From a virus: a stretch of DNA of 22,974 bases. A model generated the notes under the pieces. That model ran no database searches. It saw only the letters and a list, made by a program, of their open reading frames with translations, and was not told the origin of the DNA. The translations under genes and the position numbers were made by a program. Position 1 is the stretch's first letter. Each line of letters starts with the position of its first letter. Positions 13,773 through 19,697 of this stretch are shown here, one piece after another. The stretch is from the IMG/VR virus record IMGVR_UViG_3300049259_000225, positions 1-22,974 of that record; one strand, written 5' to 3'.

Positions 13773-13969
13773 TGAAGGTAACAATGGAGAACGTTCAGCA
13801 GGCTGCCAAACTTTATAAAATTAGAGCGTCGGCCAAAAAACTGTTTGGCAGTCAGTATGAAGAGCGGGTTGCATTCTATAAAGAATACATTTTGAAAGTG
13901 TCGAAAGCCACAGAAAAAGACTTTCTCACATCCGCGATCGGACATGGCCAATCATCTGAAAGAGCTTGA
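13769..13969 (+). CDS. 66-aa small basic helical protein
   Basis: AGGAGG at 13758-13763 stands five bases before the ATG at 13769, a strong start, and the ATG overlaps the previous stop as ATGA. The protein is mostly helical (VQQAAKLYKIRASAKKLFG, YEERVAFYKEYILKVSK) with no recognised domain. It is likely an accessory of the replication genes; no direct evidence. Confidence 0.6.
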   Translation: MMKVTMENVQQAAKLYKIRASAKKLFGSQYEERVAFYKEYILKVSKATEKDFLTSAIGHGQSSERA

Positions 13970-14036
13970 TGATAATGGCGTGGCCACGATGCTAATATTC
14001 GCTGCAGCTGTAGACCTAACTGAAAAAGAATCATGA
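13944..14036 (+). CDS. 30-aa micro-protein coupled to the next gene
   Basis: ATG at 13944 to TGA at 14034-14036, overlapping the end of the preceding gene by 26 bp and the next start by ATGA. The peptide (MANHLKELDDNGVATMLIFA, then AAVDLTEKES) has the look of a helix followed by a hydrophobic patch. Without it there would be a 63-bp gap in an otherwise seamless run, which supports it. No Shine-Dalgarno sequence. Could be a leader that couples translation. Confidence 0.45.
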   Translation: MANHLKELDDNGVATMLIFAAAVDLTEKES

Positions 14037-14284
14037 ATAAAAAATTCAACGTCGAAGAACAGTATAAGCTATACATCAATCGTGTAGGGTTAAAACTGGA
14101 ACAAATGCCACCTGATCAAATTAGAGAGACCAGGAGAGCTTTCTTTGGAGCATGCGGACAAATACTCATTCTAATGCGCGATGATGTTGGTGCACTTCCT
14201 GAGAAGCAAGCCATCAAGATAATGGAGAACATGCTTCAGGAAGTAGGAAATTTCTGGTTGGTACAAGGACAAAGGCAGAATTGA
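14033..14284 (+). CDS. 83-aa conserved phage protein (YKLYINRVGL type)
   Basis: A compact helical protein with EEQYKLYINRVGLKLEQMP, then QIRETRRAFFGACGQILILM, and a C-terminal MLQEVGNFW segment. This order is familiar from Bacteroidota phage early regions, where it is a hypothetical protein of about 80-100 aa. The start is an ATGA overlap with the 30-aa ORF; the next gene begins one base after its stop. No catalytic motif; function unknown. Confidence 0.65.
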   Translation: MNKKFNVEEQYKLYINRVGLKLEQMPPDQIRETRRAFFGACGQILILMRDDVGALPEKQAIKIMENMLQEVGNFWLVQGQRQN

Positions 14285-14285
14285 A

Positions 14286-14936
14286 ATGATAAAATTAATT
14301 CTATCATTTCTCCTCCACCAAGCCAACCGGTCAGATGATCGAAGGGAACAATTTTATCCGATCAAGGATAAAATATTGAAGGCCCATGGTAAAGAGATCG
14401 GCTACGACATTCAACACATTGCGGGTAAGAAATGCAGATCATGCGGCGGATGTGGCTACCATAGCTATTACAGCAACCATTATCCTTACAAGGAATATGA
14501 TCGTTCAGCCTGCTGGCATTGTCACCATGGATGGTTCAAACTTCCTCAATGGATTTGTCTTTCCAGAATACAACTCGGACAATATACTTTCCACAGGCCT
14601 CTTAAAAAAGAGCTTGCTGTAAAGAACCCGTGGGTAGAGAATAAGATGGGGTGGAAGGTTTCAGACACTCCGGTTATTGAAGGTTACATCGAGCACAGTG
14701 AGAGTTGGTTCGGTGGATTCGCTCTGCTGATTTTATTTCGTGCCTACGACCGCCACGCATTCACACAATACCTTCCAGAGTTTAAGGATGAAATGTTACG
14801 ACGGTTTAGAAGGTTCAAAAGAAAATACCATTGGAGCAACTTCATTATTGAAAGACTGAATGTAGTTGCATGGAGGCGATTCGATGAGTACGGGAATGAA
14901 GTGTCAAATTTTGACGACAATGACTTTCCCTTCTGA
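14286..14936 (+). CDS. 216-aa zinc-binding protein of unknown function
   Basis: Four or five Cys near the N-terminus form a likely zinc site: C50, C53 and C56 in CRSCGGCG, then C76 and C79 in CWHCHHGW, similar to half of a DnaJ-type zinc domain. The second half is rich in Trp, Phe and Arg (LLILFRAYDRHAFTQYLPEF, LRRFRRFKRKYHWSNFIIE) with an acidic end (FDDNDFPF). No signal peptide and no clear membrane helix. I do not recognise the family; the zinc knuckle and basic helix suggest nucleic-acid binding. Confidence 0.65.
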   Translation: MIKLILSFLLHQANRSDDRREQFYPIKDKILKAHGKEIGYDIQHIAGKKCRSCGGCGYHSYYSNHYPYKEYDRSACWHCHHGWFKLPQWICLSRIQLGQYTFHRPLKKELAVKNPWVENKMGWKVSDTPVIEGYIEHSESWFGGFALLILFRAYDRHAFTQYLPEFKDEMLRRFRRFKRKYHWSNFIIERLNVVAWRRFDEYGNEVSNFDDNDFPF

Positions 14937-15120
14937 AGAAGAGTTTTATGGACCAATCCAGCTGACACAGCAAGAGGTTAACGCGGCCATGCTTGAGGGA
15001 AAGAAAAAGAAATTTTTTAAAGAGAGAGGCCAGGACTATTGGGAAGAGGAGACGGTAGTTGTTAAAGGCAAAACAAAAATTGCAGCGAAAGGATCTGCGA
15101 TTTACGAGGACGAAGACTAA
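14884..15120 (+). CDS. 78-aa protein of unknown function
   Basis: GGAGG at 14872-14876, seven bases before ATG 14884, picks this start over 14866 and 14896. It overlaps the previous gene by 53 bp; an ATG at 14920 would overlap by 17. The protein has an acidic segment (FPSEEEFYGPIQLTQQEV), a Lys-rich patch (EGKKKKFFKERGQDYW) and ends EDED. No recognised domain. Its TAA overlaps the HNH gene start as TAATG. Confidence 0.55.
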   Translation: MSTGMKCQILTTMTFPSEEEFYGPIQLTQQEVNAAMLEGKKKKFFKERGQDYWEEETVVVKGKTKIAAKGSAIYEDED

Positions 15121-15413
15121 TGCAGAAGCATACTAAAATTTACATGAAGTTTTTTGGTTACGATGAAAGTGATTTCCTGCCGTGTGAAGTATGCTTATCA
15201 AAGGCTGTTGATATCCATCACATTGATTCGAGAGGAATGGGAGGCAGTAAGACAAAGGACTTCATTGAAAACCTGATGGGCCTCTGCAGGAAGTGTCATG
15301 ACAAATACGGAGACATTACTCATTTGATGGACTTCTTGATCAACAGACATCGATGGTTCATGAAGACCTACAGGACGTACGAAGATCGATGCGGAGTATT
15401 CGATTGGGCTTAA
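15120..15413 (+). CDS. HNH-type nuclease-like protein
   Basis: The 97-aa protein has CEVC (C22, C25), VDIHHID (H33, H34), FIENLMGLC (N51) and CRKCHDKYG (C56, C59, H60). The two CxxC knuckles hold a structural zinc and His-His, Asn and His form the HNH beta-beta-alpha metal site, so the catalytic set is complete. Residues 62-97 add a helical tail (THLMDFLINRHRWFMKTYR). It cuts DNA or acts in recombination or processing. In phages such HNH genes sit near either replication or packaging genes; here it is among early genes, so a recombination role is more likely. The start follows TAATG. Confidence 0.75.
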   Translation: MQKHTKIYMKFFGYDESDFLPCEVCLSKAVDIHHIDSRGMGGSKTKDFIENLMGLCRKCHDKYGDITHLMDFLINRHRWFMKTYRTYEDRCGVFDWA

Positions 15414-15436
15414 CAACAAATTTTAATAACGCGCTG

Positions 15437-15901
15437 ATGAATTACCTAACACACGATCAATTCACAAAGAACCTGAAAAAAGAAGACGAGGAACGCGGCC
15501 GGTGGTTCCTGTGGATTAAGAAAACTATTTTGAGAATTCGCGACGGGCGTAAGAATCCTATTTACTTAATCCGCTTCTCATTGTTGACGTTGCCATGGTT
15601 GTCGGTGAAGCTCCACAGAATCTATCTGAGCGACGATGACTGCATGCATGATCACCCGTGGTCATTTGTCAGCTTCGTTCTGTGGGGCGGATATATTGAG
15701 CAAACACCGGACGGAAAAAAATTGTATGGACCAGGTTCAATACTATGGCGTAAAGCTCCAGCAATTCATAGGCTCGAAGTATTCCAGCCTGCAACAACAT
15801 TGGTTATCACTTTCAGAAAGCATCGAGATTGGGGTTTCTACACTCCACGGGGTTGGGTGTTTTGGAAAGACTATATCAGGAGTGGACAAAAATGCGATTG
15901 A
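15437..15901 (+). CDS. Cupin-like 154-aa protein
   Basis: Begins at ATG 15437 after a 23-bp gap; the frame opens upstream inside the HNH gene but lacks reason to start there. The core has HRIYLSDDDCMHDHPWSFVS with an H-x-H-P metal-type motif, then GPGSILWRKAPAIHRLEVF and LVITFRKHRDWGFY, then GWVFWKDY. The HDH and later His fit a small cupin barrel that binds a metal. I recall similar phage proteins next to ASCH genes; enzymatic activity is unknown. N-terminus (about 1-50) is basic and helical. Confidence 0.65.
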   Translation: MNYLTHDQFTKNLKKEDEERGRWFLWIKKTILRIRDGRKNPIYLIRFSLLTLPWLSVKLHRIYLSDDDCMHDHPWSFVSFVLWGGYIEQTPDGKKLYGPGSILWRKAPAIHRLEVFQPATTLVITFRKHRDWGFYTPRGWVFWKDYIRSGQKCD

Positions 15902-16686
15902 CCATGAAAGAGCGCTCAATTTTAGTAAGTACTCCAATGGTCAAAGTGATCATGGCTGGAACGAAGACAGTGACCAGGAGAATTATCGCTGAATCGTTTA
16001 ATGGATGTTTGACTGACGGTGGGCCACACCCATGTCCGAATCCACCAATTGTATTTTATCCAGGAGAAATTTATGAAGATCAAGGAGCAACGATAGTCGT
16101 TGACTATCCTGAGGTCAGAGCGGCATTTTTCTGCTCTACACTGGACGTGGAAGCCAAATGCAGATTTGGAAAGCCGGGCGATGTTCTGTGGGTGCGTGAG
16201 ACGTATTATGATTACGGTTATTGGTTTGAAGACGGATATACCAAGACAGATAAAATAAAATGGAGGTTCCAGTCTGTGATACCTTCGCCATCAGACATTC
16301 GATTTTTTGAGAATCCTCCTGAAGATGTTAAACCAAATTCATATCGAAAACTTGGATGGTATAAAAGACTTGGGAGATTCATGCCGTATATACGGTGTCG
16401 AACGAAATTAAAAATTACTTCCATCACTGTTGAAGCGCTTCATGACATCACGGAAGAGGACGCTATTAGAGAAGGAGTTGAAGTGATTATCCTCGACGAT
16501 GATCATCTCCCAAATTTAGGAGGGAAGAGAGTATACAATGACTATTTAGATTCCGACTACTTTGTCAGTAATGCTGTTGATTCATTCCGCACACTCTGGC
16601 AAGCAATCAATGGTGAAGACTCATGGAATGCAAATCCGTGGGTGTGGAGAATTGAGTTTGAAAAAATTAAACCAACACAACAATGA
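15892..16686 (+). CDS. ASCH-domain phage protein
   Basis: AGGAG at 15878-15882 selects ATG 15892, giving 264 aa and a 10-bp overlap with the cupin-like gene. Typical family segments are ILVSTPMVKVIMAGTKTVTRR (split by a short N-terminus), FGKPGDVLWVRETY (about 90-103), KITSITVEALHDITEEDA with IREGVE, FRTLWQAINGEDSW and NPWVWRIEF. ASCH domains are PUA-like beta barrels that bind RNA or modified nucleobases; the phage members have no proven reaction. With four DNA-modification-type genes upstream, binding or processing of nucleotides or RNA is plausible. Its stop overlaps the last early gene as ATGA. Confidence 0.8.
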   Translation: MRLTMKERSILVSTPMVKVIMAGTKTVTRRIIAESFNGCLTDGGPHPCPNPPIVFYPGEIYEDQGATIVVDYPEVRAAFFCSTLDVEAKCRFGKPGDVLWVRETYYDYGYWFEDGYTKTDKIKWRFQSVIPSPSDIRFFENPPEDVKPNSYRKLGWYKRLGRFMPYIRCRTKLKITSITVEALHDITEEDAIREGVEVIILDDDHLPNLGGKRVYNDYLDSDYFVSNAVDSFRTLWQAINGEDSWNANPWVWRIEFEKIKPTQQ

Positions 16687-16940
16687 AACTACCAGACAAC
16701 GTTGCACTGTACCTTCTTAGGAGCAAGGAATTTTCCAAAGAAGAAATCGACGCATTAAAAACAAGCGGCACGCTTGCTGAAAATTGGTTCGCAGTAACTT
16801 ACAGTACTGACGAAAAATCGAAGACTCCGGTTGCGATGTTCGGCGATCGTGAAATAGCAGAGCGTTATAGAGATGAATTCCACAAAACAGCGATAGTCGA
16901 TCCGTGGCCGATGATCATCAAGAAAATGGATCAATCATAA
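16683..16940 (+). CDS. 85-aa protein, last gene of the rightward operon
   Basis: The start overlaps the ASCH stop (ATGA). A predicted helical N-terminal half (LYLLRSKEFSKEEIDALKTS) leads to a beta-containing half with AVTYSTDEK, VAMFGDREIAERYRDEFH and WPMIIKKM. No recognised domain. Its TAA lies inside the last codons of the convergent spanin candidate (6-bp overlap), so the two transcripts run into each other. Function unknown. Confidence 0.6.
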   Translation: MKLPDNVALYLLRSKEFSKEEIDALKTSGTLAENWFAVTYSTDEKSKTPVAMFGDREIAERYRDEFHKTAIVDPWPMIIKKMDQS

Positions 16941-17588
16941 CGACGAACCATTCTTAGGTGGCGGTGATGGCTTGATCAGATTTACTACCACCTGTTTAAG
17001 GGAGCTCGATTTCCCACGAATCCAGGATGCGGCAAAGCCGATTGCAAAAAAACCAATCGCTAATAACATATCAAACCAAAAGGTGTGGCCAGTCTTTACG
17101 CCGACCTTAATAGTTTCTACCTTAACCGGTACCCTCAAGGTTCCTCCGATTATACTGTACTTGAAATCGCTCCCTGAGGATGAGATCTCGACAGTGATAG
17201 GTAGAATGTATTTAGAGCCATCTGGGCCGGATAACTCTATATTATATGTAGAATCAATCTTAACCTTAGGGCAAATCGTTTTAGCCAGATCGTTGACAAT
17301 TTTTGTATTGACAGATTTTGTCAAGTTACTTTGAACCATTTCAACACACAGCTTTCCAACTTTTAATTCATCCACAAGACGAGTCGAAGTTTTCTTGTCG
17401 TGAAATGCGAGGACCTTAACCGAATCCCAGCGGGTTTCTGTTAGTGAGTCTACTTTGGCACCTTTGGCAATCGCCTTCGCGATATCCTTCTTGGCGTGTT
17501 TCAAATAAAAATTCGCTCCACAACTCGTGAGCAACACAACTAGCATACTCAAAAGAATCAGTAATATGTAGTTGCCTATTTTTCGCAT
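16935..17588 (-). CDS. Candidate unimolecular spanin (lipoprotein with C-terminal TM helix)
   Basis: The 217-aa protein has a lipoprotein signal (residues 1-22; lipobox LTSC with Cys23, then Gly, so export to the outer membrane is likely) and a second membrane helix at about 170-190 (FWFDMLLAIGFFAIGFAASWI), followed by a 27-residue positively charged tail. Residues 24-169 are a periplasmic domain, beta-rich in the second half (KYILPITVEISS, KYSIIGGTLRVPVKV). An outer-membrane lipid anchor plus an inner-membrane TM helix is the architecture of the u-spanin of phage T1. It is two genes from the endolysin in the lysis region. Function is inferred from topology; a plain phage lipoprotein is the alternative. 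Confidence 0.65.
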   Translation of the reverse strand: MRKIGNYILLILLSMLVVLLTSCGANFYLKHAKKDIAKAIAKGAKVDSLTETRWDSVKVLAFHDKKTSTRLVDELKVGKLCVEMVQSNLTKSVNTKIVNDLAKTICPKVKIDSTYNIELSGPDGSKYILPITVEISSSGSDFKYSIIGGTLRVPVKVETIKVGVKTGHTFWFDMLLAIGFFAIGFAASWIRGKSSSLKQVVVNLIKPSPPPKNGSSL

Positions 17589-17950
17589 TCTGGTCTGAGT
17601 TTAAATGTTACAGAGTAGTGGCCACTGTTCGGGTAGTAGACACTTAGATAATAGGAGTTAGGCAATGATATCACTAGCCAACCGATAAAATTCCCCTTCA
17701 GCTCGTAATAGGTTTTTCCTTTGAACTTGAAGGTCTTGTTAATATCAAATGTTTGGACGCTGTCACAACGGATATAAATTTTAGTTGGAGTAATAGCGAT
17801 TAGTCCGCGATCGATCGTGTGACAACGCTTGTTCGAACATGCACTTAAAACATGCCGCTGATCATATGCTTGGCAGTGGCCTTTGATCAATCCAATGATA
17901 CAGATCAACAATAATATTATTCCAATCAGTATGGTTGTGAGACGATTCAA
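17576..17950 (-). CDS. 124-aa membrane-anchored protein in the lysis cluster
   Basis: An N-terminal helix (residues 4-22, RLTTILIGIILLLICIIGLI) is a signal anchor or uncleaved signal peptide. The rest is a Cys-containing (C26, C38, C43) beta-rich periplasmic domain (IAITPTKIYIRCD, FKFKGKTYYELKGNF, YYLSVYYPNSGHYS). It overlaps the endolysin stop (ATGA at 17947-17950) and the spanin start by 13 bp. A role in lysis control, such as an anti-holin or a second spanin partner, is possible; nothing specific supports it. Confidence 0.6.
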   Translation of the reverse strand: MNRLTTILIGIILLLICIIGLIKGHCQAYDQRHVLSACSNKRCHTIDRGLIAITPTKIYIRCDSVQTFDINKTFKFKGKTYYELKGNFIGWLVISLPNSYYLSVYYPNSGHYSVTFKLRPECEK

Positions 17951-18561
17951 ATCGGTTTCAGGTGCTCAACATTCTCAATACAATGGACAATACAGTTTGC
18001 AATCTTTGTCTGACCGTCAACGCTCATTAAGAAATCCGCTTCTTTTCTGTTGTCAAAGAATAGGTTTTCAATAAGTAACGATGGACAATCCGTTTTACGG
18101 AGAACATAGTAGTCCGCTTCTTTATCGCTATCACCATCTGCCAAGTCCTTCCGGAATGGAAACGATGGGAAAAATTTCTGATACGTTTCGCAAAAAATAT
18201 TTGCGACCTTATCGGATTTAGTCTGCCCAGGTGACGTGAATATTTCAAATCCTGATCCTCCTCCAGCGTTGGAGTGAATGCTTAGATAAACAGCACGCTT
18301 GTCTTTTGCGAAAATATCGTCGGCCCTTTTTACTCTCAAAGCAAGACTGTCATCGTCGTGCTCGTCATACACGAGTTTAAAATCAATGTTACGCTCCGTC
18401 ATCTGTAGCCAGATCAATCTGGCTATAGCACGGTTGATCACACCTTCGCATACAACAACATCATCCGGAAACTTGCACATCTTCGCAGGAGCTGTGGTGT
18501 ACACTCCATTCTTCATTCCTCCGTGGCCGGCATCGAGGACCCATAAGTAGTTACTTTTCAT
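17947..18561 (-). CDS. N-acetylmuramoyl-L-alanine amidase (Amidase_3), endolysin
   Basis: The 204-aa enzyme cleaves the amide bond between MurNAc and the stem peptide. The zinc ligands are visible: H13 in LDAGHGG, E39 in VCEGVINR and H96 in LSIHSNAG; E165 in LLIENLFF is the catalytic Glu. The whole protein is the catalytic domain; no cell-wall-binding domain and no signal peptide, so it needs a holin to reach the peptidoglycan. Size and motifs match Amidase_3 phage endolysins. Upstream are two small membrane proteins and downstream the spanin candidate. Starts in an ATGA overlap with the 91-aa membrane protein. Confidence 0.93.
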   Translation of the reverse strand: MKSNYLWVLDAGHGGMKNGVYTTAPAKMCKFPDDVVVCEGVINRAIARLIWLQMTERNIDFKLVYDEHDDDSLALRVKRADDIFAKDKRAVYLSIHSNAGGGSGFEIFTSPGQTKSDKVANIFCETYQKFFPSFPFRKDLADGDSDKEADYYVLRKTDCPSLLIENLFFDNRKEADFLMSVDGQTKIANCIVHCIENVEHLKPI

Positions 18562-18833
18562 CCGTATTTCTTTTTGTTTTCCTGCGTCCGAGCGTATAAC
18601 TCCTGGTCCTTCAATTGAATGTCCTTTTCTAGGTTTCTATTTTTAAGCATGTAATGCCTCCAACTCAAAAGACCAACACCAATTGTAATTACTCCTGTGA
18701 TCACACGTAGAGTGATATCCAGAAACTCAATCAACGTTATCGTTGCTGAGATTGTCACAATCCAGTTAAGCACTGTGACAGTTGCTGGTTTCAGATTCTG
18801 AATTAGACTATCAAAATATGATCTCCACTGCAT
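18558..18833 (-). CDS. 91-aa membrane protein, second holin candidate
   Basis: After an N-terminal amphipathic segment, two hydrophobic helices at about 18-38 (TVTVLNWIVTISATITLIEFL) split by a short turn and 42-58 (LRVITGVITIGVGLLSW) are followed by a charged coiled-coil tail (NLEKDIQLKDQELYART) of about 30 residues. Size and layout fit a class II holin or a holin regulator. It directly precedes the endolysin with an ATGA overlap, and 9 bp separate it from the upstream holin candidate. Confidence 0.6.
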   Translation of the reverse strand: MQWRSYFDSLIQNLKPATVTVLNWIVTISATITLIEFLDITLRVITGVITIGVGLLSWRHYMLKNRNLEKDIQLKDQELYARTQENKKKYG

Positions 18834-18842
18834 CGTGTTGTG

Positions 18843-19148
18843 TTACTTGTTTTGATTCTCTAATATTTCCGGTCTAATTTCTTTTGGTGCGCTGTCAGCT
18901 AGCATTTGATCTTTTTTCTGAGAACCTTTTGAGCTTCCAAAATAGAATGAGACGAGAGTGGCAACCACTCCCTCAACCATACCAATTAAGTGGATGATTA
19001 TTTCCCTGTTCTCTTTTGGAATTTCTTCATGGATTAATTTATTCACAAGTGTGATGAACACATACATCACGCATAATGCTACGCCGAATTTGATTGGGTC
19101 AGTTTTAGCGAAAGTGTCTCTGATTATTTCTTTGATAAACTCTTTCAT
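18843..19148 (-). CDS. 101-aa holin-like membrane protein
   Basis: Two membrane helices at about 20-37 (IKFGVALCVMYVFITLVNKL) and 52-71 (IIHLIGMVEGVVATLVSFYF) are joined by a charged loop (HEEIPKENREI). They are followed by FGSSKGSQKKDQML and a polar tail. The F-x-FGSSKGS pattern after the second helix is one I associate with Bacteroidota phage holins and small membrane proteins near amidases; this is recall. Position before the endolysin supports holin. Which of this and the 91-aa gene forms the lesion cannot be told. Confidence 0.6.
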   Translation of the reverse strand: MKEFIKEIIRDTFAKTDPIKFGVALCVMYVFITLVNKLIHEEIPKENREIIIHLIGMVEGVVATLVSFYFGSSKGSQKKDQMLADSAPKEIRPEILENQNK

Positions 19149-19176
19149 AATATTTTGTTTGTTGAATTATTGATTT

Positions 19177-19686
19177 TTACTTTTTCGGCTTCAACTTGAT
19201 TTCCAATTCCCCATCCTTATATACTGGAAATTCAATCAGGTCTTGCTGTGGCTTGATGCCTTTTGAGTCTAGTATTGCGTAATAGAGAAAGTTTAATTTC
19301 TCTTCGATTCTTTGCCTTTCAATAAGCAATGCTTTTACCTCCGCGTTCTGCCAGTCTGTGAGATTGATTGTTGTGTCGTTTTTAATATCGATCCATTCAA
19401 ACCCGGAATTAACTTTTAAAGATGCATTTTGTATCGGCTTTCCATTTATAAGCCACTTGGTTTCCTCAACAGGTGACTTGTAATTCGGATCATGTAGTTT
19501 TGAATAATTAACTTCTGTGGTGAATTTTATTTCCTGTTTTCCGATAGACCAGTATCTAACAGAATCCGCACCCTCATTGCCATAAGTGTATAGACGATGT
19601 TCATTGTTATCAAAATAGCAGCACACAATAATCGTAATCAGTAGTACAAAAATTGATAGTTCGATTTTCAATAAGATGTTTTTCAT
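19177..19686 (-). CDS. 169-aa exported or membrane-anchored protein of unknown function
   Basis: The N-terminus (MKNILLKIELSIFVLLITII, then VCCYFDNN) is a signal peptide or anchor; the Cys-Cys at 22-23 lacks a proper lipobox. The remainder predicts as mixed with beta strands (SVRYWSIGKQEIKFTTEV), a KWLINGKPIQNASLKV segment and a C-terminal strand EFPVYKDGELEIKLKPKK. No recognised domain. It lies between the tail fibre and the lysis genes and is separated by 11 bp from the fibre. It may be a fibre accessory or lysis-related periplasmic protein. Confidence 0.6.
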   Translation of the reverse strand: MKNILLKIELSIFVLLITIIVCCYFDNNEHRLYTYGNEGADSVRYWSIGKQEIKFTTEVNYSKLHDPNYKSPVEETKWLINGKPIQNASLKVNSGFEWIDIKNDTTINLTDWQNAEVKALLIERQRIEEKLNFLYYAILDSKGIKPQQDLIEFPVYKDGELEIKLKPKK

Positions 19687-19697
19687 AAGTCTAAGTT

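Noticed and set aside
13338-13951. Two minus-strand frames opposite the helicase-loader gene
   Set aside because: The plus-strand gene has clear Walker A and B motifs over the same bases; the antisense peptides have no domain.
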